Of a DNA stretch of 37,804 nt, positions 8,968-16,350 are shown one piece after another. Location of the stretch: assembly GCA_013140995.1 (NCBI GenBank), contig JABFRX010000125.1, positions 1 to 37,804 on the forward strand. The letters are read 5' to 3'. The notes beneath the pieces were generated by a model. That model was not told the DNA's origin. It did not search any database and saw only the letters and a program-made list of their open reading frames with translations. This DNA comes from Alphaproteobacteria bacterium. Its GTDB lineage: Bacteria > Pseudomonadota > Alphaproteobacteria > Micropepsales > Micropepsaceae. How positions within the stretch are numbered: position 1 is the stretch's first letter; every line of letters begins with the position of its first letter. Made by a program: the position numbers and the translations under genes.

Positions 8968-9609
8968 ATGGCTGCCATTTTAACGAACGTCAGGAACACC
9001 ATCATCGCGGGTTTTGTCCTCGCGCTTGTGATCTTCATCATCTTCCTCGCCATCAGCGGCTACAACGTCACCGAGATGCTGCGCGGCGAACAGTTCTGGG
9101 GCTTCGTGCTGCGCTGGTTGCACGTGCTCTTCGGCGTGCTCTGGATCGGGCTGCTCTACTACTTCAACTTCGTGCAGATCCCGATGATGCCCAAGATCCC
9201 GGACGATCAAAAACCCGCGGTCTCGAAATTCATCGCCCCTGAAGCGCTCTGGTATTTCCGCTGGTCCGCGATGGGTACGTTCGTGCTCGGCATTCTGCTC
9301 GCGCTGATCAACCACTATTTCCTGGACGCGATCACGCTGGGTGCGACGCAGGGCTTCGTCTCCGCTGGCACCACGCTGATCGGCATCGGCATGTGGCTGG
9401 GCACGATCATGTGGTTCAACGTCTGGTTCGTCATTTGGCCGAACCAGCAACGCGCGCTCAACATCGACAACAAGTTCCCGGATTTGAGCAAGGACCAGAA
9501 GGCCGCCCACGGCCGCACGGCGATGCTGTTCTCGCGCACGAACTTCATGCTCTCGATCCCGATGCTGTTCTGCATGGTCGGCGGCGGCATCAACGCAAAC
9601 CTGGGGTAA
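8968..9609 (+). CDS. DUF989 / urate-oxidase N-terminal-type membrane protein (PuuD-like, no cytochrome domain)
   Basis: 213-residue integral membrane protein with about five helices, near 12-32, 44-68, 93-113, 128-152 and 190-208. The block WLHVLFGVLWIGLLYYFNFV, then PMMPKIPDDQKP and ALWYFRWSAM, matches the membrane part of PuuD, the urate hydroxylase family (DUF989). In PuuD this part is fused to a C-terminal cytochrome c domain; here the protein ends without a CXXCH motif. Stand-alone versions are common in alphaproteobacteria and have no proven function, so urate oxidation should not be assumed. A GAGGGGAGA ribosome site precedes the ATG. It is monocistronic, bounded by terminators at 8865-8889 and 9629-9657. 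Confidence 0.8.
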   Translation: MAAILTNVRNTIIAGFVLALVIFIIFLAISGYNVTEMLRGEQFWGFVLRWLHVLFGVLWIGLLYYFNFVQIPMMPKIPDDQKPAVSKFIAPEALWYFRWSAMGTFVLGILLALINHYFLDAITLGATQGFVSAGTTLIGIGMWLGTIMWFNVWFVIWPNQQRALNIDNKFPDLSKDQKAAHGRTAMLFSRTNFMLSIPMLFCMVGGGINANLG

Positions 9610-9628
9610 GGGGTCGCGTATGGAATAG

Positions 9629-9657
9629 GGGGCTGTGCTTAGCCGCGCAGCCCCTTT
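9629..9657 (+). terminator. Rho-independent terminator after the DUF989 gene
   Basis: GGGGCTG (9629-9635), a 12-nt loop and CAGCCCC (9648-9654), then TTT. It lies 20 bases after the gene stop. It also shows that the next gene's real start is downstream of 9657, not at the in-frame codon at 9635. Confidence 0.75.
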
Positions 9658-9673
9658 GCCGTTGAGGAGTAAC

Positions 9674-10486
9674 GTGACCGAAGACGAATGGCGCGACCTT
9701 GAAGAAACCGTGGCGGCGTACGACCCCGACCGCCACGTCGCGACGTTCTTTGCCCCGAAGCGCGCCCGCAGGCACCTGCTCGCCCTCTACGCCTTCGACC
9801 GCGAACTCGCCCACATCGGCGAAGCCGTGCGCGAACCGATGGCCGGCCACGTGCGCTTAGCGTGGTGGCGCGAACAGCTGGGCGTGATCTACGCAAACGG
9901 CACGCCCGCATCGCCAACGGGCCGCGCACTCGCCGAAGCGATCAAGGCCCAAGCACTCCCCCGCACACTCCTCGACGCCGTGATCGACGCGAGAGCCCAC
10001 GACCTCGAAGAAACCCCGTTCGCTGACGAAGCGGCCCTCGAAGCCCACGCGGACGCCACCACCGGCAACATCATGCGCCTCGCCGCCAGAATCTTGGGCC
10101 TCCACGACCGCGTCGACAAAGCCGCCCACCACGCCGCCGTCGCATACGCTTACACCACGCACGTCCGCGACGTAACTCAGTTCGCGAAACTACACCGCTG
10201 CCGTTTGCCTCTCACCTGGCTAATCGGCGAGAACCTGAATGCCGAAGACGTCTTCTCGGCAACGTCGATGAAGCCCGCTCCGCAACGCATCGCGACCCGC
10301 GCCGCCGCCCGCACGAAAGCCGCACTCGCCGCAGCCAACGCCGCGCGCTTCCCGCCAAGCGCGATGCCCGCGCTAAGCTACGCCACTCTTGCCCGCATCC
10401 CGGGCGATCCGTTCGCGCCGAAGCCGCTGGCGCCTTGGGCCCGCGTCGCCCGCATAGCTCTCGCCAGCCTCATGTGGCGGATCTGA
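9674..10486 (+). CDS. Squalene/phytoene synthase-family protein, NDUFAF6-like
   Basis: 270-residue all-helical protein of the squalene/phytoene synthase fold. The block RRHLLALYAFDRELAHIGEA and EPMAGHVRLAWWREQL match the alphaproteobacterial branch related to NDUFAF6, a complex I assembly factor. True prenyl synthases carry two DxxxD motifs for magnesium-diphosphate binding. In the first position this protein has FDRELAHI, and in the second (ARILGLHDRVDKAAH) the motif is also incomplete, so prenyl condensation is unlikely. The GTG at 9674, with GAGGAG just upstream, is preferred over the codon at 9635, which lies inside the terminator hairpin. The function is an inference from family; complex I genes are not nearby. 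Confidence 0.7.
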   Translation: MTEDEWRDLEETVAAYDPDRHVATFFAPKRARRHLLALYAFDRELAHIGEAVREPMAGHVRLAWWREQLGVIYANGTPASPTGRALAEAIKAQALPRTLLDAVIDARAHDLEETPFADEAALEAHADATTGNIMRLAARILGLHDRVDKAAHHAAVAYAYTTHVRDVTQFAKLHRCRLPLTWLIGENLNAEDVFSATSMKPAPQRIATRAAARTKAALAAANAARFPPSAMPALSYATLARIPGDPFAPKPLAPWARVARIALASLMWRI

Positions 10487-10528
10487 GAAAGACAAGTATG
10501 ATGTCACCGTATTCGTTGGGGGACTAGA

Positions 10529-12028
10529 TTGCAGCGCGTTGTGATTGTCGAAAGCGGCCGCGAGGGCCGGGTGGAGTACGCCGAAGCGTCCGGCACCATC
10601 GGCGGCTATTGGGAGTTCGGCGGCGACGATATCGTCACCATCGTGAACATGGGCTCGCGAGAGGACTGGCAGCGGTCGCATACCTGGGGCCTCGAAAAGC
10701 GGGCGAGTATCCTGCGCTTCATCGCCGATGAAGTGATCCGCCAGCGCGCGCCGTCGTGTAGCGCCGAAATCGACGAGCAAAGCGGCAGCGTCGTCTTGCG
10801 GCAAAAACCCGGCGCGGCATCGCACGCGCCCACGAACGCAAGCCAAGCCAAAGCGGCGGCTTTCGTTGCGAAACTTCGGGATCTCAAATCGATGCTGGCC
10901 ATCGGCGTTCTTGCCGTAGCACTCATCGCCGGCGCACTTGTGTGGTTGGGTCAGAAAGCACTTACCGTAGCACCCGGGAGTGGCTCGCCTTTGAACGAGA
11001 GCGTACGCTTTGACGGGAACCCCGGCGGCATCGCCACGCTGATCCGTACAACCGATTCCCGCTTTCGCGACATCAGCGGGCGCGGCGGCAACGACACCAC
11101 CAGCCTCAGCATCCTGATCACCCCACTGGACGGCGCTGAGCCGCGCCTGATCCCGGTGGTGGGCAATCTCTCGTCGCACGGCTACGACCTCGCGCGCATC
11201 ATGGGCAGCGACGGCCGCACGGTCTGGTTCGATGCGATGGGCTTTTACGGCGTGCGCTTGGACGGCCTCACCCTCGTCACACCGAAGGACCTGCGTACCG
11301 CAAACCCCGATCTCGATCTGTCGTGGTGGGACGATCCGCGCGGCATAGACATCGTCGACGGCAAGCTCAACGTCATGCGCATCGATCGATCCGCCGCCGT
11401 GATCGTGGACCCGGACACATGGAAGGCCACGCCCACCGGGCCGAAGCCCACCAACGCGCGCTTCGAGCGGCGCGAACCGGCGGATCATCTGGCAGCCGGC
11501 GTTCGGATCGCACCGGACACCTGGCTCGGCTTGCATTCGCAGGCGGAGCGCGCGGGGGACTTCAAACCCGGCAAGTGGATCAAGCCCGTGGAAAGCGCCA
11601 ACGCGGAAAGAGAGAAGCGCAGCCTTACCAAAGCAGTGCTGGAGGCTTCGTCAGACGGCAATCGCTACCGCATCCGCACCATCGTGCCGCTTGGCGACGC
11701 CGAGTATCTTGAAGCCGCGTTTCTGCGCATGAACGCCAAGTCTGAGCCGCTACGCGTGAGCGAACCCGCCAGCACCTTGATGATCCACACCTCAGGCCAG
11801 GGCGGCGCCAGCACGCTGGTGGTCTCGCGCGTGGACGATCAAGGCAACCTGTTGTGGAGCACCGACACCGGCCTCGACCGCTTCAGCCTGAAGCAAATCC
11901 TCCCGGGCCAAGATGTGCTCGCCTTCATAGGCACACGACCGCCCATCCCAGACAAACTCAGCCAACCGCTGATCGTGCTGGTGGAGAGCAAAACCGGAAA
12001 ACTGACTAGCCACTCGCTGTCGCGATAG
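10529..12028 (+). CDS. Unrecognised single-pass membrane protein with large extracytoplasmic domain
   Basis: 499 residues, start TTG at 10529 preceded by GGGGGA; a GTG at 10541 is an in-frame alternative. The N-terminal 115 residues look soluble and cytosolic, with a WEFGGDDIVTIVNM strand pattern. One transmembrane helix lies at about 121-141 (SMLAIGVLAVALIAGALVWLG). The remaining 350 residues would be periplasmic and are rich in short beta-strands (LSILITPLDG, MIHTSGQGGASTLVVSRV, NLLWSTDTGLDRF), suggesting a beta-propeller-like or sandwich domain. I do not recognise the family. It stands alone between the SQS/PSY-like gene and a convergent secreted protein, which gives no functional clue. 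Confidence 0.75.
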   Translation: MQRVVIVESGREGRVEYAEASGTIGGYWEFGGDDIVTIVNMGSREDWQRSHTWGLEKRASILRFIADEVIRQRAPSCSAEIDEQSGSVVLRQKPGAASHAPTNASQAKAAAFVAKLRDLKSMLAIGVLAVALIAGALVWLGQKALTVAPGSGSPLNESVRFDGNPGGIATLIRTTDSRFRDISGRGGNDTTSLSILITPLDGAEPRLIPVVGNLSSHGYDLARIMGSDGRTVWFDAMGFYGVRLDGLTLVTPKDLRTANPDLDLSWWDDPRGIDIVDGKLNVMRIDRSAAVIVDPDTWKATPTGPKPTNARFERREPADHLAAGVRIAPDTWLGLHSQAERAGDFKPGKWIKPVESANAEREKRSLTKAVLEASSDGNRYRIRTIVPLGDAEYLEAAFLRMNAKSEPLRVSEPASTLMIHTSGQGGASTLVVSRVDDQGNLLWSTDTGLDRFSLKQILPGQDVLAFIGTRPPIPDKLSQPLIVLVESKTGKLTSHSLSR

Positions 12029-12139
12029 GCGTCTGACCGCATTTGGTGTGTTACTCGCCAACACGGGGATTTTGGCAGACGTGCGCGGACATGTGTTCTC
12101 GAACTGCTGTCCGGCGATTGAATGCCGTCGATTGTGGCT

Positions 12140-12874
12140 TTACTCCGCGAGTTTCGTCCGCTTCAACGTCCAGACAATGCTCTCGTCAACGAATTCGTAG
12201 AACTTGTCGCGAAGGGCAGGAGCTTGTTGAGCCGAAGGGAGGCCTTCGTCGCCCGGCCAAAAGTTGTCGTCGATTTCACGGCGTGCTGTCGAGGGTTCGA
12301 AGATGCTGGTTTCGATGCCGCCAGTGCGATTCTCGATCGTTTCGCCTGTGCGCGCATCGAGGATCATGAGGCGGTAGAAGGCGAACAATGCCGTCACGTC
12401 GTCGAACGGATGCCAGCGGCGATAGAGTGCTAGTCCGTGCGTGGTGAGGAACGCGGTCATCTCGACCGAGCTTTCGTCGTGGCACAGAACGATGTAGGCG
12501 TCGATGTCGGGTCGTGGCGGCAATTTCGCGACGATGCCGGGCACGTCGTCTTCGTCCAAGATTGGCGTTGTCGGGACGACCCCGGGGGCAAGGCGCACGA
12601 CGGTAAAGCGCGGCGCCAATGCCGTCGCGATCGCGTTCTCGATCCGGGCGTCGATCGCGAAATCCGGAATGACGAACGGGCGCGTCGCGCCTTTCCAGAC
12701 GGTGACCGGCACGGACGGTTCGGCATTGTAGAGCAGAATGCTATCGCCTAGTCGCGAGATGACAGCCACCGAGCGAACGGGGCGGCCGTCGCGCGTGGTC
12801 AGCTCGCCAGCTACCGCCGGGAAGCTCATCGTGAACAGAAAACACGCGAGGAGAAGCGTCGTCCTGGTCCGCAC
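12140..12874 (-). CDS. Unrecognised secreted protein
   Basis: 244 residues with a clear Sec signal peptide (basic MRTRTT, hydrophobic core LLLACFLFTMSF, cleavage after AVA near 22). The mature part starts with a strand-rich segment (SVAVISRLGDSILLYN) and contains DIDAYIVLCHDES and FAFYRLMILDARTGETIE. The overall pattern resembles lipoprotein-like proteins that read out a value with alternating strands, but I cannot place it in a family. No cysteine follows the signal, so it is probably a soluble periplasmic protein. It converges on the membrane protein at 10529-12028. Confidence 0.75.
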   Translation of the reverse strand: MRTRTTLLLACFLFTMSFPAVAGELTTRDGRPVRSVAVISRLGDSILLYNAEPSVPVTVWKGATRPFVIPDFAIDARIENAIATALAPRFTVVRLAPGVVPTTPILDEDDVPGIVAKLPPRPDIDAYIVLCHDESSVEMTAFLTTHGLALYRRWHPFDDVTALFAFYRLMILDARTGETIENRTGGIETSIFEPSTARREIDDNFWPGDEGLPSAQQAPALRDKFYEFVDESIVWTLKRTKLAE

Positions 12875-12984
12875 CGGTAGCGCCCTTAAACTTGCTTTTG
12901 CGCCAGCCTAACGCCGTTCGACGTTCCGAACCAGCGCGAACCGCGCCTTGAGTCGACGCGTCTCACCGGGCATGACGCGGGGTC

Positions 12985-13719
12985 TTACGTATACCGCTTC
13001 GTCGTTCGCTGCTCGCCTTCGTCCGCCGCTTCCTTCGCCACACCGCCGTAGCCGGTCAAGCGGTCGGCCACGAACGGGTTCGTCCGCCGCTCGTTCCCGA
13101 ACGTTGACATCGGCCCGTGACCCGGGATGAACGTCACGTCGTCACCGAGCGGCCAGAGCTTATCCGTGATCGAGCGGATCAGCTGCTCGTGATTGCCGCG
13201 CGGAAAGTCCGTCCGCCCGATCGAGCCCGCGAACAGCACGTCGCCCACGAACGCGATCTTCGCCCGCTTGTTGTGAATGACCACGTGGCCGGGCGTGTGC
13301 CCTGGCGTGTGCGAAACATCGAACGTGACGCCTTCGAGCGCTAACGTATCGCCGTCCTCAAGATACCGGTCCGGCGTTACGTCGCGCCCGCCCACGATGC
13401 CATAGCGGCGCGAACTCTCCTCGATCTGATCGAGCCAGAACTGATCGTCCCGATGCGGCCCCTCGACCGCGACACCGGTCCGCTCGCGCAACGCGGCCGC
13501 CGCGCCCGCGTGATCGAGATGCCCGTGCGTCAGCCAAATGCGCTTCAGCGTCAAACCGAAGTGTTTCAGCGCACCCTGCAAAGTGTCCACATCGCCGCCC
13601 GGATCGACGAACGCGGCATGCTTCGTCGCCGTGTCCCAAATCAGCGAACAATTCTGCTGCAACGGCGTCACCGGAATGATGCGCAGCTGCATTTTCGGCT
13701 CGGGTAGGGATTGGCTCAT
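12985..13719 (-). CDS. Metallo-beta-lactamase-fold hydrolase (glyoxalase II-like)
   Basis: 244-residue cytosolic MBL-fold enzyme. The zinc motif THGHLDHAG gives H65, H67, D69 and H70, the later ligand is in the HTPGHTPGHVV segment, and FIPGHGPMSTFGNER near the C-terminus carries the last histidine. The domain arrangement matches the YcbL/glyoxalase II-like group, which hydrolyses thioesters such as S-lactoylglutathione. The exact substrate is unknown. The start ATG at 13719 is 43 bases below the terminator of the porin gene, so it has its own transcription or depends on read-through. Confidence 0.9.
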   Translation of the reverse strand: MSQSLPEPKMQLRIIPVTPLQQNCSLIWDTATKHAAFVDPGGDVDTLQGALKHFGLTLKRIWLTHGHLDHAGAAAALRERTGVAVEGPHRDDQFWLDQIEESSRRYGIVGGRDVTPDRYLEDGDTLALEGVTFDVSHTPGHTPGHVVIHNKRAKIAFVGDVLFAGSIGRTDFPRGNHEQLIRSITDKLWPLGDDVTFIPGHGPMSTFGNERRTNPFVADRLTGYGGVAKEAADEGEQRTTKRYT

Positions 13720-13761
13720 GCGGACTCGATGTCAGCTTTCTTTGCGCCGCGCAAGACTAAG

Positions 13762-13793
13762 AAAAAGAGCCCCGCGACATCGCCGCGGAGCTC
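13762..13793 (-). terminator. Rho-independent terminator of the porin gene
   Basis: On the minus strand GAGCTCCGCG (13793-13784), a 7-nt loop and CGCGGGGCTC (13776-13767; one G-T pair), followed by TTTTT. It sits 30 bases past the porin stop. Confidence 0.85.
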
Positions 13794-13822
13794 CCGGAGT
13801 ATTTCTAAGGCAGGTGGAAACC

Positions 13823-15367
13823 TTAGAAGGTGAACATCATGCGGCCTTGGATGACATCGAAGTCCGCATCCAGGCTCACGCCCGCTGCATTCAGCCGCTC
13901 CACTTCGACCATGTTGTACTCGGCCATCATCTTCAGGTTCGCATTCATGTACCAAGTCGCGCCGACAATCACGTGGGTTTCTTCACCGCCGCGTATCCGG
14001 TTTGCAGCTACCGGAGCGAACTCAAACGCGTTCAGGTTCATGTTGCTGTAGCGCCCGTGGATCGACCACGCACCGATTCCGCCGCCCAGCGACCAAGGCG
14101 AGGCAATCGATGGGCCGCGCCATACGGCGATGTTGTTGTTGGTACCGGACGCCACATAGCGTTTGGCTTCGCCTGTGATGATCCATTCGGCTTCCGCGTA
14201 GAAGCCGTCGAACTCGGGGCTCGCTCCGGCAGCGGTCACACCGCCGACCAATCTGCGGTCGAGTTCGAATTTGTACCATTCACCCGCGAGGTAGAGGTTC
14301 TCCCAATTGAAGCCGACTTCGAAGCCATAGGCCCGTGCTGGGTCGTCCTGCTCAAGGCCCAAAGCGCCGGTGTCGATAAAGCGCTCGCCCGTCACGCGGA
14401 TTTCCGGCCGCTCGCGAAGTTGAAGCGTCCGCGCAGTGCCGGGTGTGTTGCCCTGCAGCGAGTTGATTTGCGCGTAGCTACCGCCGACCTGGAAGTTCGA
14501 CACACCGTCGGACCACAGACGATAAGCCAACCGGCCGAGGAACTGCGTGCGCTCGTCGTCCGGACCGCCGGAGTGGCTGGTACCGTTCGTGGCGACGCGG
14601 TCGCCAGTGAACGCGCCGGACGCCAGGAAGTTGTCGCCATCCCAGAGCAGACCTTCCTTCTGGTACGTGACTTCGACGGCCTTGCGGCCGTTGTCGCCGC
14701 CGAAATTGCCGACGAGCAAGGTCACGACCTGCGGACGTTCCATGGTGGTGAGTTCGGCCGACGAGGTCGAGTCGTACATTGTCAAAATCGGCTGGATCGC
14801 ACCGGCCTGAATGCGCAAGCCCGGGATGCCGACATAACCCACGCGGGCGATGTTGATGATGCCCGCACCTTCGATGTCCGTACCGCCGAAGTCGAAACGC
14901 AGTTCATAGATAAAGTCGCGGAAAAACTTACCTTCGATGCCGAACCGCACGCGGCGGAACACACCGCCCGAGCCAAGGTCGCAAAGCACGTTCGTCGCGT
15001 CGCAGTTGTTCGCCGCGCCGTAGCCCAAGCCGAAGTCGCTCGGATCTTGTTCGAACGCTGCGAAGTCGAGCTGCACGCGCCCGCGGAACGCCATCTCGAA
15101 GCGTCCGTCGCCAGAGCGCACGGAAGGCCGCCCGTCGTTGAACGACCACTGCACGGCGTCCTGCGTATCTTCGACCTTCTTCAGCCGCGAGCTCTGCTGA
15201 ATTTTGTCGTCTTCCGATTCACGCTCCAGACGCTCCAACCTCGCCTTGAGCTCTTGAATTTCTTGATCGCGCCGATCGTCCTTCGTAGACTTCCCGGCAT
15301 ACGCGGGCGATGCGACCAGCATCACCGCTGCGAGGGCCGCCGACCCCAGCCAAATTGATTTCCGCAT
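13823..15367 (-). CDS. Phosphate-selective porin, OprP/OprO family
   Basis: 514-residue outer-membrane beta-barrel. A signal peptide (MRKSIWLGSAALAAVMLVAS, cleaved after AYA) is followed by a coiled coil at about 30-70 (DQEIQELKARLERLERESED), as in OprP/OprO proteins. Then comes a 16-stranded-type barrel with FEMAFRGRVQLDFAAFE, the GGVFRRVRFGIEGKFFRDF motif and a C-terminal Phe (GRMMFTF). Homologues form channels selective for phosphate or pyrophosphate. Two starts are in frame, a GTG at 15376 and an ATG at 15367; the AAGGGG ribosome site is 10 bases from the ATG and too close to the GTG. A strong PHO box lies at 15414-15442, so induction by phosphate starvation through PhoB is likely. Confidence 0.9.
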   Translation of the reverse strand: MRKSIWLGSAALAAVMLVASPAYAGKSTKDDRRDQEIQELKARLERLERESEDDKIQQSSRLKKVEDTQDAVQWSFNDGRPSVRSGDGRFEMAFRGRVQLDFAAFEQDPSDFGLGYGAANNCDATNVLCDLGSGGVFRRVRFGIEGKFFRDFIYELRFDFGGTDIEGAGIINIARVGYVGIPGLRIQAGAIQPILTMYDSTSSAELTTMERPQVVTLLVGNFGGDNGRKAVEVTYQKEGLLWDGDNFLASGAFTGDRVATNGTSHSGGPDDERTQFLGRLAYRLWSDGVSNFQVGGSYAQINSLQGNTPGTARTLQLRERPEIRVTGERFIDTGALGLEQDDPARAYGFEVGFNWENLYLAGEWYKFELDRRLVGGVTAAGASPEFDGFYAEAEWIITGEAKRYVASGTNNNIAVWRGPSIASPWSLGGGIGAWSIHGRYSNMNLNAFEFAPVAANRIRGGEETHVIVGATWYMNANLKMMAEYNMVEVERLNAAGVSLDADFDVIQGRMMFTF

Positions 15368-15413
15368 TTGGAACACACCCCTTGTTAATGCCCGATCTTC
15401 ATGCCGACGCTCC

Positions 15414-15442
15414 GTGACACATCCATGACAGGCATATGACGT
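15414..15442 (-). promoter_or_regulatory. PHO box upstream of the porin
   Basis: On the minus strand three 7-bp half-sites, ACGTCAT, CTGTCAT and GTGTCAC, are separated by exactly 4 bp, giving the 11-bp period of PhoB-bound direct repeats (consensus CTGTCAT/C). The box ends 47 bases before the porin ATG. This is the best match of the four boxes in the window. PhoB is not encoded here. Confidence 0.8.
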
Positions 15443-15560
15443 GTGTAACGCAGCGGGGCGCGCGTTGCGCTAGAGTGACGGTTGAATGCACAGCATTTTG
15501 CACGTTCCACGGAGCGCGCATCTATTGGTTGTGCAGTGGGGGGCGCAGTTCTCCCAAACA

Positions 15561-15586
15561 GACACGGCGCCTCTCGGCGCCGCGTC
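15561..15586 (-). terminator. Hairpin terminator after the 29-residue ORF
   Basis: Arms GACGCGGCGCC (15586-15576) and GGCGCCGTGTC (15571-15561) with one G-T pair and a 4-nt loop, followed on the minus strand by TGTTTGGG. The T-run is poor but the stem is very stable. It lies 33 bases past the stop of the small ORF at 15619-15708. Confidence 0.55.
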
Positions 15587-15618
15587 TCAAGCATTGGAAT
15601 ATTTTCCCAAATCGGGGC

Positions 15619-15708
15619 CTAGAGAGATGTCGCCCAAACGACGGCGGCAAGCATGCACAGCGCAAACAAGGGCCACAGCGGGGCGAGCACAAAGAGGTGG
15701 GATCGCAT
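15619..15708 (-). CDS. 29-residue predicted membrane peptide
   Basis: ATG at 15708 with a strong GAGGAG Shine-Dalgarno eight bases upstream, ending in TAG at 15619. The product begins MRSHLFVLAPLW and continues PLFALCMLAAVVWATSL: a single hydrophobic helix with one arginine and one histidine at the N-terminus, so it should insert in the inner membrane. A stable hairpin follows (15561-15586), giving the unit its own ribosome site and terminator. I know no named family for it. It is too short for most gene finders. It lies between the PHO-boxed porin and the XRE regulator, and its promoter would overlap the palindromes at 15788-15863. Confidence 0.5.
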   Translation of the reverse strand: MRSHLFVLAPLWPLFALCMLAAVVWATSL

Positions 15709-15787
15709 GGCTATTACTCCTCAAAATTGACGCCGTGACATCGAAGCGACCGACGCTTCTCAGCTTGGGCGAAAGACCTCTTACAGG

Positions 15788-15806
15788 CTGTGGAAATTAT
15801 CCACAG
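15788..15806. promoter_or_regulatory. Inverted repeat containing a consensus DnaA box
   Basis: CTGTGGA (15788-15794), 5-nt spacer, TCCACAG (15800-15806). The right side contains TTATCCACA (15797-15805), identical to the consensus DnaA box. A single box can regulate transcription or occur by chance; no cluster of further boxes or AT-rich unwinding region is near, so this is not an origin. Confidence 0.4.
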
Positions 15807-15818
15807 GCGTAACAATAT

Positions 15819-15863
15819 GCACATTGTGCGCTTTATGACAAGTGTGTGAACCGCACACTGTGC
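15819..15863. promoter_or_regulatory. Two palindromic operator candidates upstream of the XRE regulator
   Basis: GCACATTGTGC (15819-15829) and GCACACTGTGC (15853-15863) are both perfect 11-bp palindromes around one central base. They are 34 bp apart and both continue with GCTT, so they are also direct repeats of about 17 bp. They lie 81-125 bases before the start of the helix-turn-helix gene at 15944. The likely reading is autoregulation by that protein, or control of the opposite small ORF. This is inference; no binding data are implied. Confidence 0.5.
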
Positions 15864-15943
15864 GCTTATTCTCTGAAGGTGGCGGTCGCGCCGCCCGGCG
15901 TGGTACTGAACACCCAGAAAAAGACTGCGAGACAGGTGGGCGA

Positions 15944-16282
15944 ATGATGAAGGGAAATGACTTCAAACGGTGGCGCAAAGGCCTTGATTTATCTCAGAAA
16001 GACGCAGCCGACGCGTTGGGCCTCAAGCGTCGCGTGGTGCAGTACTACGAGAAAGGAGAGCGTGGCGGTGGCAAGCCCGTAAAGATCCCGCGGACGGTCC
16101 GTCTCGCATGCTACGCGATCACGACAGGGGTGGCCGACTACGAAGGCCCCGACAACAAGAAGCCCGACAAGGCCAAGAAAAGCAAAAAGGCTGACTCACG
16201 CGAGAACGGTCACGACGCGCTCGACGGCGAGAAGCGGGACGACAAGAAAACGAAGAAAAAGAAAAAAGACAAAGCCGAATAG
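15944..16282 (+). CDS. XRE-type helix-turn-helix protein with lysine-rich tail
   Basis: 112-residue protein from the ATG at 15944 (MMKG; 15947 is equally possible), preceded by GGTGGG. Residues 5-45 form an XRE/Cro-type DNA-binding domain: FKRWRKGLDLSQKDAADALG, then LKRRVVQYYEKGER, with the second helix as recognition helix. After about residue 68 the protein becomes low-complexity and very charged (KKPDKAKKSKK, then KRDDKKTKKKKKDKAE), likely disordered and able to bind nucleic acid non-specifically. Two matched palindromes upstream (15819-15863) are candidate operators. A long hairpin after the stop ends the transcript. No metabolic neighbour identifies its target. Confidence 0.8.
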   Translation: MMKGNDFKRWRKGLDLSQKDAADALGLKRRVVQYYEKGERGGGKPVKIPRTVRLACYAITTGVADYEGPDNKKPDKAKKSKKADSRENGHDALDGEKRDDKKTKKKKKDKAE

Positions 16283-16312
16283 CACCATGCAGCAAAGGCG
16301 GTACTCGAGAGC

Positions 16313-16343
16313 GGCCATGACGGGATTTGGTCCCGTCATGGCC
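16313..16343. terminator. Long hairpin between convergent genes
   Basis: A perfect 13-bp stem, GGCCATGACGGGA (16313-16325) and its complement (16331-16343), with a 5-nt loop. It lies between the convergent ends of the XRE gene and the UrcA gene. No long T-run follows on either side, but the position suggests a bidirectional terminator. Confidence 0.6.
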
Positions 16344-16350
16344 GTTGTCG

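Noticed and set aside
13538-15358. 606-codon plus-strand open frame opposite the porin and MBL genes
   Set aside because: It is antisense to two clear genes, has an arginine/alanine-rich composition typical of shadow frames in high-GC DNA, and shows no domain.
15788-15806. Replication origin suggested by the DnaA box
   Set aside because: Only one consensus box, no AT-rich unwinding element, and none of the genes usually found beside an alphaproteobacterial origin.
15436-15812. Plus-strand frames between porin and XRE gene
   Set aside because: Arginine/serine-rich composition without folded-domain pattern or ribosome site; they run through the hairpin and the opposite small ORF.
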